In this document: in pieces, positions 23,411 to 31,306 of the stretch
Numbering within the stretch: the stretch's first letter is position 1
How the letters are laid out: the number at the start of each line of letters is the position of its first letter
From: an uncultured Thermomicrobiales bacterium
GTDB taxonomy: Bacteria; Chloroflexota; Chloroflexia; Thermomicrobiales; UBA6265
Length of the DNA stretch: 32,496 nt
Direction: 5' to 3'
Assembly (NCBI GenBank): GCA_902806355.1
Contig: CADCWI010000043.1
Span: 1 to 32,496 of the forward strand
Program-made: the position numbers and the translations under genes
The notes under the pieces: model-generated
What the model was told of the DNA's origin: nothing
Database searches by the model: none
The model's input: the letters and a program-made list of their open reading frames with translations, nothing else

Positions 23411-24275
23411 TCTGTCCATGACCCAGCAGAAGAATGTCAGCAGGATAGCCAGTTACGTTGGCTTGGGATTGATCGTGCTCGTCATCGGCCTGCCCATGTT
23501 CTGGATGCTCTCCGGTTCGCTGAAAACGCTCCGGGAGATCTACACATTCCCGCCGGACTGGATCCCCGAGAATCCCCAGTGGCAGAACTACCGCGAGGCC
23601 TGGAATACGGTGCCGTTCGGCCGATTCTACATCAATTCACTGATCATCACGATCGCCGGATCCGCCCTGCAGATTGTCAATGGAACGCTCTGCGCGTACG
23701 CGTTCGCGTTCCTGAAGTTCCCCTTCAAGAACGTGCTGTTCCTGATCGTGCTGGCTGCATTGATGGTCCCGGGCGAGGTGACGATCCTTCCGAACTTCCT
23801 GTTCTTCGGCAACACGGTCAGGGACTGGTTTGGGCTCGAAGGGAACTGGATCAATACCTACCAGGCAGTTGTGCTGCCCGGCGGCGCCACGGCGTTTGGC
23901 ACGTTCCTGATGCGACAGGGGTTCATGGGTTTGCCGCGTGACGTTCTCGATGCGGCGAAAGTCGACGGCGCCGGGCACCTGCGGACGATGTTCGGCATTG
24001 TCCTGCCCATGGCCAAACCCATCGTGATCACGTTCGCGCTGATCTCGGTCGTCAATAAATGGAACGATTACCTCTGGCCGCTCGTCGTCACGCGGACCCT
24101 CGAAATGCGCCCGATCACGGTCGGGGTCCGTTTGCTCTACGATGCTGAAGGCAACAACAACTGGGGCGTGATCATGGCCGGCACGACGTTCGTCGTCCTG
24201 CCGCTGATCGTTGTCTACATCTTCGCCCAGCGCTTCATCATCGATGGCCTGACGGCTGGTGCAACGAAAGGCTAG
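23403..24275 (+). CDS. ABC sugar-type importer permease, MalG/UgpE-like
   Basis: 290 residues from the ATG at 23403, which overlaps the first permease by 8 bases. GGAGAAGAAGG precedes it. The frame upstream to 23355 is not needed. Features of the second permease are present: GLPMFWMLSGSLKTLREIYTFPPDWIPENP after helix 1, the NSLIITI helix, and the EAA loop LPRDVLDAAKVDGAGHLRTMFGIVLPMAKP. SVVNKWNDYLWPLVVT follows, a signature of the MalG/UgpE group. It forms the membrane channel with the upstream partner. A terminator follows directly, before the binding-protein gene. Confidence 0.92.
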   Translation: MASLSMTQQKNVSRIASYVGLGLIVLVIGLPMFWMLSGSLKTLREIYTFPPDWIPENPQWQNYREAWNTVPFGRFYINSLIITIAGSALQIVNGTLCAYAFAFLKFPFKNVLFLIVLAALMVPGEVTILPNFLFFGNTVRDWFGLEGNWINTYQAVVLPGGATAFGTFLMRQGFMGLPRDVLDAAKVDGAGHLRTMFGIVLPMAKPIVITFALISVVNKWNDYLWPLVVTRTLEMRPITVGVRLLYDAEGNNNWGVIMAGTTFVVLPLIVVYIFAQRFIIDGLTAGATKG

Positions 24276-24290
24276 AGTATGCGGCATTGC

Positions 24291-24335
24291 GGACACCGCC
24301 CGCCTGTTACGTCCGGTCGGGGGTGCTTTTTGTCC
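24291..24335 (+). terminator. Terminator between the permease genes and the binding-protein gene
   Basis: CACC-(G)-CCCG at 24294-24302 pairs with CGGGGGTG at 24318-24325 with one bulged base, and is followed by CTTTTTGTC. GGACA/TGTCC outside can add pairs. It would lower read-through from the permeases into the binding protein, or mark the end of one transcript. Confidence 0.55.
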
Positions 24336-24482
24336 CGGACGTTATTGATGTCTTCACTGTGCTTTGTCGAACATCGACCACCATAAGCCCCGGCGCACCG
24401 TTTGGCGCCATTGCACAGGTGACATCCGTGACGACCAGGTTGGCCGCACGCACGCATGCCACGTTCAAGGAGCATTGCAGGA

Positions 24483-25826
24483 ATGACCAGGCAGATCGAT
24501 CGTCGCTCGCTCATCAAGGGTGCGGCTGGTGCAGGTGCCGGATTGGCAGTCGCCAGTTCCGCTGGAATTGCAGCGGGCCGCAGCACGACCTTTTCCGCGC
24601 CCGCACTCATCCAGGCAACCGGATCAACCGTTGAGGTCACGTACTGGACGTCGTTCGGGAGTGGTCCCAATGGCGAAGCCCAGACCGCGCTGATCGAAAA
24701 ATTCAATCAGTCGCAAACGGACGTCCGGGTGGTGGCGCAGACGCTCGCGGATTATGAAGAAGTCGCCGCCCAGCTCGTTTCCGGGTTGCAGACTGGCGAT
24801 TTTCCGGACATGGCCACGTTATCCGATGTGTGGTGGTTCCGGTTCTACCTCGCTGAAGCGCTTGCCGACCTCACACCGCTGCTGAGCGCGGATGCCAAGC
24901 CTGAGGATTACGTTCAGTCGCTGTACAAGGAATATCAGCGGGCCGGTGGCCAGTACGGTATCCCGTTCGCACGCTCGACGCCCCTCTTCTACTACAACGC
25001 CGAAGCGGTCGAGCGGTCCGGTGTCTCGCCTGATGTATTCAAGACCTGGAGCACGTTCCGCGAAGCGGCTCCCGATCTGATCAGCGGCAGCGGACTGGAA
25101 GCGGCGTTTGCGTTCGGCAACGCCGCTTCGTATGGCGCGTGGGTTCTCCACGGGCCAGTCTGGGCGTTCGGCGGACGGTACTCGGACGCGGACTTCAATA
25201 TCCTCGTCACGGATGAAGGCTCCGTCAAAGCCGGCGAGTTCATGCGCGAGTTCGTCTCCAGTGGCAATGCCATCACCGTTGACGATCCGGAGATCGACTT
25301 CGCCAACGGTGTCTCGCTTGCCATCATGGCGTCGACCGGGTCTCTCGCCGAACTGCGCTCGACAGCCCAATTCGACTTCCGGACGGCCTTCCTGCCCGAG
25401 GAGCAGACGTTTGGATGTCCGACCGGTGGCGCGGGTCTGTCGGTCATGGCCGGTGCTCCGGAGGAGCGGAAGGCAGCCGCGATGCGGTTCATCGAGTTCA
25501 GCACCTCGACCGAGGAGACCACGATCTGGTCACAGGCCACGGGCTACATGCCGGTCCGAACCTCCGCCATCGAGAGCCCGGACGAGGTCGCCTACCTCGA
25601 TGAGAACCCCAACGCGAAGACCGCTGTCGAGCAACTGCCGAAGACGCAGCCGCAGGACAGCGCACGGGTCTTCATCCCCAACGGAGACCAGATTCTCGGC
25701 CGTGGCTGGGAAGAGATCCTGGTCAACAACCGGCCGGCAGCGGAAGTCTGGGCAGAGGTTCAGGCCGATCTCGAGCCGGAAGCGCAGGCCGTGAAGGAAC
25801 AGGTCCAGGCGATTGAAGGCCAGTAA
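24483..25826 (+). CDS. Extracellular sugar/glycerol-phosphate-binding protein (UgpB-like)
   Basis: 447 residues from the ATG at 24483, with AAGGAG 10 bases upstream. An ATG at 24456 lies before that site. The N-terminus is a twin-arginine-type signal (DRRSLIKGAAGAGAGLAVASS). The mature part begins the cluster-1 solute-binding fold with VEVTYWTSFGSGPNG and continues with LIEKFNQSQTDVRVV, AAQLVSGLQTGDFPDMATL and GGQYGIPFARSTPLFYYNAEAVERSG, most like UgpB of the glycerol-3-phosphate system. No lipobox cysteine is obvious. It delivers substrate to the two upstream permeases. A terminator lies between it and them, and another follows its stop, so it may have its own promoter. No ATPase gene is nearby; such importers often share one. 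Confidence 0.9.
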   Translation: MTRQIDRRSLIKGAAGAGAGLAVASSAGIAAGRSTTFSAPALIQATGSTVEVTYWTSFGSGPNGEAQTALIEKFNQSQTDVRVVAQTLADYEEVAAQLVSGLQTGDFPDMATLSDVWWFRFYLAEALADLTPLLSADAKPEDYVQSLYKEYQRAGGQYGIPFARSTPLFYYNAEAVERSGVSPDVFKTWSTFREAAPDLISGSGLEAAFAFGNAASYGAWVLHGPVWAFGGRYSDADFNILVTDEGSVKAGEFMREFVSSGNAITVDDPEIDFANGVSLAIMASTGSLAELRSTAQFDFRTAFLPEEQTFGCPTGGAGLSVMAGAPEERKAAAMRFIEFSTSTEETTIWSQATGYMPVRTSAIESPDEVAYLDENPNAKTAVEQLPKTQPQDSARVFIPNGDQILGRGWEEILVNNRPAAEVWAEVQADLEPEAQAVKEQVQAIEGQ

Positions 25827-25852
25827 CCGCCTTTACTGACACACCTGTCATC

Positions 25853-25895
25853 CAACGAAGGCCGCGGCGGAAACGCCCCGGCCTTCGTTGTGTTG
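25853..25895 (+). terminator. Strong terminator after the binding-protein gene
   Basis: A 12-bp perfect stem, CAACGAAGGCCG (25853-25864) with CGGCCTTCGTTG (25879-25890). Inside it, after one mismatch, is GGCG-GAAA-CGCC, a four-pair stem capped by a GNRA tetraloop. TGTTGTC follows. It stands between two converging genes. Confidence 0.75.
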
Positions 25896-25970
25896 TCATC
25901 ACGCTTGCTCATAACGGTAAGCAAGGCGATCGCTCCTGCCGTCGGATCGCTCGATAACCTATGAGCGGCG

Positions 25971-26453
25971 TCACCGTTCGTCGGGTAGATCACCGCTCCC
26001 GTGACGCGCAATCGTGACATGGCGGAGATCCGCGCCGGCGTGTTGGATCGTCACTAGGGTGAAGCGGTCCGGCAGCCAACTTCCGGCGCGCTCCGGCCAC
26101 TCGATCGCCGACACCCCGTCCTGCGGGTCAAGATAGGCGCCGTATCCGAAGCTTTCGAGATCTTCCACGTCTTCCAGCCGGTACAGATCAAGGTGATAGA
26201 GTATCAGGGGATCTCCCCGCCTTCCCACTCCCTTATGTTCCGAAACGATCCCGAACGTTGGACTCTGGATCGGTCCTGCGATCCGGAGCCCTCGCGCCAG
26301 CCCCTGCACCAGCGTGGTCTTTCCCGCCCCGAGATCCCCGTGCAGCAAGACGACATCGCCGTGATCCAGCGTCCGCGCGAGGCACTGTCCAAGATCCCGC
26401 ATTGCGGCGCCGGACGGCACCTCCAGGCGATTTACCATGAGCGGATCCGTCAT
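25971..26453 (-). CDS. tsaE: tRNA t6A biosynthesis ATPase TsaE
   Basis: 160 residues of the small P-loop ATPase that drives the TsaB-TsaD complex. The Walker A is GDLGAGKTT at about 39-47. SPTFGIVSEH is the switch-like threonine motif. HLDLYRLEDVEDLESFGYGAYL and VSAIEWPERAG are the TsaE-specific signature with the W-P-E triad. The ATG overlaps the stop of the upstream iron-transport ATPase gene by 4 bases (ATGA), so it is translated as the last gene of that operon. An internal ATG at residue 6 is possible. Its complex partner tsaB is in the window on the same strand but in a different operon. Confidence 0.94.
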   Translation of the reverse strand: MTDPLMVNRLEVPSGAAMRDLGQCLARTLDHGDVVLLHGDLGAGKTTLVQGLARGLRIAGPIQSPTFGIVSEHKGVGRRGDPLILYHLDLYRLEDVEDLESFGYGAYLDPQDGVSAIEWPERAGSWLPDRFTLVTIQHAGADLRHVTIARHGSGDLPDER

Positions 26454-27541
26454 CCAGTGACCATGTTTCCGAGCGTTGGAAAGGCAACGACGGGATAGCC
26501 GATCCGCACATCGACCAGATCACCAGGCGTGAACCGGGCGAAAGGATTCGTCCTCGCCACCAGCGTGCGGCCACTCTCGAGCTGGATCGTCGCGCTGAGA
26601 TACGCGCCGTGGAACTCCCGGGCGGTCACAGTCGCTCTCGTATCGATGGCCCGGAAGCCCGCGCCGAGCTCGAGCATCTCGGGGCGTATCAGCACATCGA
26701 CCGGTCCCTCGATCGGGTCCACAAGCTGATGCTGGCCGAGCTCGGTCGTCACCGTCCGCCCGCCCGCGTGACCCGGAAGGAACTGGGCCGTGCCCACGAA
26801 CGAAGCAACCATCCGCGTCGCGGGCTTGTGATAGAGATCCTCCGGAGTCGCATGCTGGACGATATGTCCATCGGCCATCACCGCGACGTAGTCCGCAAGG
26901 CTCAGCGCCTCCTCCTGATCATGCGTGACCAGGATCGTCGTCGCCCGTGCCGTGACAAGGATGTCGTGCACATCGCGGCGAACGCTGGCACGAAGCTCGG
27001 GATCGAGGTTCGAGAATGGCTCATCAAGGAGAAGGAGGTCCGGCTGGGGTGCGAGAGCCCTCGCCAGGGCGACCCGCTGCTGTTGCCCGCCGGAAAGCTC
27101 CTGGGGCATCCGGCGACCGTACCCCTGAAGTCCGACGAGGTCGAGTACCGCGTCAGTGCGACTGTTGAGGCGGTTTCCGCGAGACAGCCCGAACCCAACA
27201 TTCTGTCCGACGGAAAGGTGAGGGAAAAGCGCGTAATCCTGAAAGACCATCCCAATGCTTCGTCGCTCCGGCGGTTGGTGCATGCCAGGCTGGGCCACGA
27301 CGCGGCCGTCGATTTCGACGGTTCCCCGATCGGCTACCTCGAGTCCGGCGATCATCCGCAGGGTCGTCGTCTTTCCGCATCCGCTCGGCCCGAGCAGCGC
27401 TACGATCTGCCCGTGCCGGGCAGCAAGATTCAGGCTTCGCACGATTTCGAGACCTCGAAACCGCTTCGAAAGCCCCGTACACCGCAACGCCCACTCATGG
27501 CCTTGCACCGGCTGTCGGTTCTCGTTCCTCAAAAGGGCCAC
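26450..27541 (-). CDS. ABC importer ATPase, iron(III)/spermidine-putrescine type (FbpC/PotA-like)
   Basis: 363 residues. The ATPase core has Walker A GPSGCGKTT (51-59), Q-loop VFQDYALFPHLS, signature LSGGQQQRVALARAL (149-163), Walker B LLLLDEPFSNLD (169-180) and the switch His in LVTHDQEEAL. After about residue 245 comes a TOBE-type regulatory domain (PVDVLIRPEML...). The pattern fits the Fe3+/spermidine group. The start is a GTG 24 bp after the permease stop. It powers uptake through the fused permease encoded upstream. The C-terminal stop overlaps the tsaE start by 4 bases. Confidence 0.92.
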   Translation of the reverse strand: MALLRNENRQPVQGHEWALRCTGLSKRFRGLEIVRSLNLAARHGQIVALLGPSGCGKTTTLRMIAGLEVADRGTVEIDGRVVAQPGMHQPPERRSIGMVFQDYALFPHLSVGQNVGFGLSRGNRLNSRTDAVLDLVGLQGYGRRMPQELSGGQQQRVALARALAPQPDLLLLDEPFSNLDPELRASVRRDVHDILVTARATTILVTHDQEEALSLADYVAVMADGHIVQHATPEDLYHKPATRMVASFVGTAQFLPGHAGGRTVTTELGQHQLVDPIEGPVDVLIRPEMLELGAGFRAIDTRATVTAREFHGAYLSATIQLESGRTLVARTNPFARFTPGDLVDVRIGYPVVAFPTLGNMVTG

Positions 27542-27565
27542 GCTGCGATCACCCCGTTGTCGTGG

Positions 27566-29224
27566 CTAGACCGATGCTGGATCGATCGGACGGTGGTGCT
27601 GGCGAAGCAAGAGCAGCACATTCGGCAGCGAAGAAAGTGCGATCAGGGCGATCGCCGGTGCCGCGGCCCGGCCGTACGAGCCGTTGGTCGTTGCCTGCCA
27701 GATTTCCGTTGCAAGCGTATCGAATCCGATCGGCGCCAGGAGCAACGTGATCGGGAGTTCCTTCATCACCGTCAGCATGACCATCGCCAACCCGGTCAGC
27801 ACACCCGGGCGCGCCAGCGGAATCGTGATCCGGATCAACGTCATCACTTGTGAGAGCCCGAGCCCCCGTGCCGCCTCCTCCAGCCGGGGGCTGATTTGAA
27901 CGAGCGACAAACGCTCGGCCGCCAGGGCTTGTGGCAGGAACCGCACCGCGTACGCGATCACCAGCAAACCCACGGTTCCGTAGATCGACGGCGTGTAGTT
28001 GGCTCCGAAGTAGACGAAGGCAACGGCGATCACAATCCCCGGCAACGCGTAGCCGAGAAACGAGATGCGCTCGCTGACCAGCGCGAATCGCCCCGGATGC
28101 CGGACGACCAGCCAGGCCAGCGGGAACGCGAAGGCCACCGTCACCAACGCGGCGAGCAACCCGATCCCGAAGCTGTTGAGCGCTTGCGCCGGGATGCGCC
28201 CGATATTGTCACCGGCGGAAAGCCCCTGCGTCAGCCAGTAGAGCAGCACACCGACGGGGAGACCCAGCGAGAGTAACGTTACCAGTCCACAGTAAACCAG
28301 TGCCGCCGGATGCCATCGTCCGAGCGCGACGAGTCGCTTGTCACGCCCAGTGCCGCTGCCGATGCGGTAGCGCACGGCCGTTCCGCGAATCCGGACTTCG
28401 ACCACGAGCAGGATGATCGTCATCGCGACCAGGACCAGGGCCAGCGCGGCGGCCGTCGTCCGGTCAAAGCTGGACCGGTACTGGACATAGACGGCACGTG
28501 TAAAGACGTCATACCGCATCAGGGTGACGACACCGAAATCGGAGACGGTATAAAGCGCTGCGAGCAATGCCCCACCCGCGATCGCCGGACGCAACTGTGG
28601 CAGGATCACCCGGGAGAACGACCTCAACGGTCCGAGACCGAGGCATCGTCCGGCCTCTTCGAGGCAGGGATCCATCCCTCGCAACGCAGCCTGCACGCTG
28701 AGGAACACATATGGATACGTGAACAGCGTAAGCGCGATCCAACTACCCCAGAATCCATAGATCGAGGGCAGGCGATCGACTCCGAACGGCTGGGCCAGAA
28801 ACTCCTGAGCCAGGCCTCGGGGCCCCAGGGCCGCCACGATCGTCAGCGCGCCAACATAGGACGGCACAACGAGCGGCAAGGTTGCAGCGATTGACCAGAA
28901 TCGCCGACCGGCCAGTGCCGTCCGCGTCGTCAGCCACGCCAGCGGAACCGAGATCACGACCGCGGAGAGCGAGACCGATATCGCGAGCAGTGCGGTGTTG
29001 CGCACTACGATCATGGTGCGTTCCCGGAACAGGATGTCCGTCAGATGCGAGCCGGCACCGGTTGCTCGCACGACCACGTAAAGCAACGGCAATAGCATGA
29101 GGACCGAGACGGCCAGCACGGGCAGCACAATCGTTAACGGCGGACGCCGGGATCGAGACCGATCCCGGCTATCCGCTCGCCGCTCACTCATCCAGGGATG
29201 CGGGAGTACGGGGCTCTTGAGCAT
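27566..29224 (-). CDS. Iron(III) ABC importer permease, fused double permease (FbpB-like)
   Basis: 552 residues from the ATG at 29224, with about twelve membrane helices and two binding-protein-dependent permease domains in one chain. Each domain has an EAA-type loop: LEEAGRCLGLGPLRSFSRVILPQLRP in the first half and LEEAARGLGLSQVMTLIRITIPLARP in the second. This internal duplication is the rule for FbpB/SfuB-type iron permeases. The N-terminal 35 residues are Arg/Ser-rich and cytoplasmic. Start choice is uncertain: the frame is open to an ATG at 29269 that would overlap the binding-protein gene, and GTG 29227 is next to 29224. A hairpin covers the presumed ribosome-binding site. Confidence 0.92.
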   Translation of the reverse strand: MLKSPVLPHPWMSERRADSRDRSRSRRPPLTIVLPVLAVSVLMLLPLLYVVVRATGAGSHLTDILFRERTMIVVRNTALLAISVSLSAVVISVPLAWLTTRTALAGRRFWSIAATLPLVVPSYVGALTIVAALGPRGLAQEFLAQPFGVDRLPSIYGFWGSWIALTLFTYPYVFLSVQAALRGMDPCLEEAGRCLGLGPLRSFSRVILPQLRPAIAGGALLAALYTVSDFGVVTLMRYDVFTRAVYVQYRSSFDRTTAAALALVLVAMTIILLVVEVRIRGTAVRYRIGSGTGRDKRLVALGRWHPAALVYCGLVTLLSLGLPVGVLLYWLTQGLSAGDNIGRIPAQALNSFGIGLLAALVTVAFAFPLAWLVVRHPGRFALVSERISFLGYALPGIVIAVAFVYFGANYTPSIYGTVGLLVIAYAVRFLPQALAAERLSLVQISPRLEEAARGLGLSQVMTLIRITIPLARPGVLTGLAMVMLTVMKELPITLLLAPIGFDTLATEIWQATTNGSYGRAAAPAIALIALSSLPNVLLLLRQHHRPIDPASV

Positions 29225-29229
29225 CACAA

Positions 29230-29249
29230 TTCCGGAGACTCCGCCGGAA
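29230..29249 (-). promoter_or_regulatory. Hairpin over the ribosome-binding region of the iron permease gene
   Basis: TTCCGG and CCGGAA arms (6 bp) around an 8-base loop lie between the binding-protein stop and the permease start. The GGAA that would serve as ribosome-binding site is in one arm. GAGCATCACA also occurs twice here, at 29219-29228 and 29251-29260. It may lower permease output relative to binding protein. Confidence 0.4.
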
Positions 29250-29255
29250 TGAGCA

Positions 29256-30347
29256 TCACAGAGCACCAACCTCTGTCAGGAGTGCGATGGTGCCTTCAAG
29301 GTCGGCCAGGTTAGAGAGGTCGATGTCTGGTGACTCGATCTCCTCCAGCGGTACCACGGCAGCAGCGGGCTCAACGCTCTCGATCAGCGGATACTCGAAC
29401 GTAGTATCCGCGAAGTACGTCTGGGCCCGCTCCTGGGTCAGGAAGTCCATCATCGCCAGTGCTGCGTCCTGGTTCGGGGAATCCTTTAGGATTGCCGCTC
29501 CCGCGACGTTGACCAGCGACCCGACGTCGCCACCGGGGAAGTAGTAATTCTCAACCGGAAGTTCCGAACCCTCCTCCTTCTGGATCTCCCACTTGTAGTA
29601 GTGGTTGACCAGGCCGACGGAGATCTCGCCGGCCGCGACCGCTCGCACGATCGGCCCGTTGCCCTCGAACACGACCACATCGTTCGCGATCATCGCTTCC
29701 AGCCAGGCCCGTGTCTCATCTTCCCCGAGGAGTTGGCGCATCGCCGTCACCTGGCTCTGAAACGACCCGTTCTCGGGAGCCCAGCCGACCTGTCCCGCCC
29801 ATTGCTCGTCTGCGAGATCCAACAACGATTCTGGCATGTCCGCTTCGGTCATCGCATCGCTGTTAAAGGCAAGGACCCGTGCCCGTCCACTGACACCAAC
29901 CCAGACGCCATCCGCCGAGCGGAATCGTGGATCAACCCGGTCGAGGAGCTCCTGCGGCAGGGGTGCAAGGCGATCTTCGGCCGCAAGCTGGCCGAGCGCC
30001 CCGGCATCCTGCGCGATGAAGAGACTCGCAGGGGTCCCGGTGCCCTCTTCGAGCAGCGCGATTGCCAGCTCCGCCGTCTGTCCGTACCGCACCTCCATCG
30101 CGAAGTCAGCGGCTTGCTCCGCCATCGTGATCACCGGACCGATTAGCTCCTCGTTGCGACCGGAATAGACCACGAGCTCTCCCGGTGTGCCCAGAAGGCC
30201 GGCCACGGGACTGGCAATCGGAGTCGCATCAGGGGTCGCCTGCCGGGCCAGGGACGAACCCACGTTACCGGTGATGACTGCCGCGCCGATCAAACTCCCC
30301 GTCCCGATCTTCAGCGTCGAACGACGGCTCAACATTCGCTGCTTCAT
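29256..30347 (-). CDS. Iron(III)-type solute-binding protein (FbpA-like)
   Basis: 363 residues from the ATG at 30347. This start puts a twin-arginine-type signal (SRRSTLKIGTGSLIG) at the N-terminus; earlier ATGs at 30401 and 30488 would bury it. After cleavage comes a Thr/Pro/Ala-rich linker (ATPDATPIASPVAG), common in Chloroflexota exported proteins. The fold begins with LVVYSGRNEELIGPVI. Important later parts are GQTAELAIALLEEG, DRLAPLPQELLDRVD, VGVSGRARVLAFNSD and VGLVNHYYKWEI. The adjacent tyrosines of the last are the usual Fe3+ ligands. It captures ferric iron outside the cell for the permease and ATPase encoded downstream. Another metal or a phosphonate-like ligand is less likely. Confidence 0.91.
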   Translation of the reverse strand: MKQRMLSRRSTLKIGTGSLIGAAVITGNVGSSLARQATPDATPIASPVAGLLGTPGELVVYSGRNEELIGPVITMAEQAADFAMEVRYGQTAELAIALLEEGTGTPASLFIAQDAGALGQLAAEDRLAPLPQELLDRVDPRFRSADGVWVGVSGRARVLAFNSDAMTEADMPESLLDLADEQWAGQVGWAPENGSFQSQVTAMRQLLGEDETRAWLEAMIANDVVVFEGNGPIVRAVAAGEISVGLVNHYYKWEIQKEEGSELPVENYYFPGGDVGSLVNVAGAAILKDSPNQDAALAMMDFLTQERAQTYFADTTFEYPLIESVEPAAAVVPLEEIESPDIDLSNLADLEGTIALLTEVGAL

Positions 30348-30380
30348 GCCTGTGATTGTCCTCTTTGCTAACTGCGAGTC

Positions 30381-30397
30381 CACTTCAATCCGAAGTG
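30381..30397. promoter_or_regulatory. Inverted repeat upstream of the iron-binding-protein gene, candidate operator
   Basis: CACTTC-AATCC-GAAGTG, perfect 6-bp arms with a 5-base spacer, lies 34 bp before the chosen start. It does not resemble the standard Fur or DtxR/IdeR boxes as I know them. Confidence 0.35.
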
Positions 30398-30451
30398 ACA
30401 TCGTTCCACCGAAATGGGTGTGTGCCCCTGGAACCTGAAGGAGAAGAAACC

Positions 30452-31093
30452 TCAATCGACGCTGCCTGAATGTCCGGTCCCGCGCCACTCGGTGACATCT
30501 TCGACGGGGCGGCGTTGGCGGACAGGAGGCTGCATGGCGGCATAACCGACGTAAACGAAGCCGAGCATCGTTCCGCGATCGGAAATCCCGAAATGCTCAC
30601 GAACTTCCGGCTCGAAGGCGATCCATCCCGAGCGCCAGATTGCGGCAAGCCCGAGCGCCTCCGCCGCGAGCAACATGTTCTGGACGGCGGCACTTCCGGC
30701 GGCTATCTCTTCGATGGGCGGGATGGAGGGATCGTCCGACGGTTCTACACCGACAGCGATCACGTACGGGGAGCGAAGCGGCTTGGTGATCGCTCGCTCG
30801 GCTGCTTGTCTGGCAAGGGCGGGATCGGTTTCACGAGCCGCGGCGACACCGGCCATCACCTTGCCGAGATCGGTTCGGGCCTCGTCCTGAAGAACGAAGA
30901 AGCGCCAGGGTTCGGTCAGGTGGTGGTTCGGTGCCCAGGTTGCTGCTTCGATGATCTGCCGGATCAGATTTCGACCCGGGACCTGACCGGTCATCTTGCC
31001 GATGCTACGGCGCTTTCGCAGCGCCTCAAGCACAGCATTTTCCTGAACAGGGCCTTCCGTTGAAGCGAGAATCGTGTCTGATGGAAGGGGCAT
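30452..31093 (-). CDS. Nitroreductase-family flavoprotein
   Basis: 213 residues of the FMN-dependent nitroreductase fold. The N-terminal flavin-phosphate motif is LRKRRSIGKM, followed by IIEAATWAPNHHLTEPWRFFVL, the conserved flavin/active-site region of the YdjA/TdsD type. SAAVQNMLLAAEALGLAAIWRSGW is the helix contacting flavin from the partner subunit. GFVYVGYAA comes near the end, so it should be a homodimer. Such enzymes reduce nitro compounds, quinones or flavins with NAD(P)H; the physiological substrate is unknown. The ATG at 31093 is 68 bases from the end of a good promoter whose predicted start site sits in a 21-bp palindrome, so it is probably repressed or induced by a specific factor. 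The iron transporter genes follow on the same strand. Confidence 0.92.
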   Translation of the reverse strand: MPLPSDTILASTEGPVQENAVLEALRKRRSIGKMTGQVPGRNLIRQIIEAATWAPNHHLTEPWRFFVLQDEARTDLGKVMAGVAAARETDPALARQAAERAITKPLRSPYVIAVGVEPSDDPSIPPIEEIAAGSAAVQNMLLAAEALGLAAIWRSGWIAFEPEVREHFGISDRGTMLGFVYVGYAAMQPPVRQRRPVEDVTEWRGTGHSGSVD

Positions 31094-31144
31094 GACGCCT
31101 GACTTTCAGATCGATCGGCGTCCGGTGCAGGACCAGACGGCCAA

Positions 31145-31165
31145 TCCCGACGAAATTCATCGGGA
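31145..31165. promoter_or_regulatory. Near-perfect 21-bp palindrome at the nitroreductase start site, candidate operator
   Basis: Nine of ten pairs match around a central base. The outer arms are TCCCGA and TCGGGA, the inner ones GAA and TTC. It lies directly after the -10 box of the leftward promoter, where a repressor would block initiation. In RNA it could form a 5' hairpin. Confidence 0.6.
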
Positions 31166-31167
31166 TA

Positions 31168-31197
31168 AATATGATCGCATCGATCGCCTGGCGTCAA
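31168..31197 (-). promoter_or_regulatory. Promoter of the nitroreductase gene
   Basis: On the minus strand TTGACG (31192-31197) and CATATT (31168-31173) are 18 bases apart, five and four of six matching the sigma-70 consensus. Transcription would begin near 31161. Confidence 0.6.
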
Positions 31198-31306
31198 GCG
31201 AAATCGCAAAGTGTCGTGCAGGGACGTCATGGTTTGGCTGCACTACCATTCCACCGAAATTTCTTAGCATGTGAGAACGATTATCAGGTGATTAAGACTG
31301 TCTCGA

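Noticed and set aside
22337..23419. 360-codon open frame on the minus strand
   Set aside because: Antisense to the sugar permease gene, very rich in Asp/Glu/Arg/Gln with no fold; a mirror of hydrophobic codons.
26609..27853. 414-codon open frame on the plus strand
   Set aside because: It is antisense to the iron ATPase gene and reads as charged, low-order sequence with no domain; a product of high GC codon bias.
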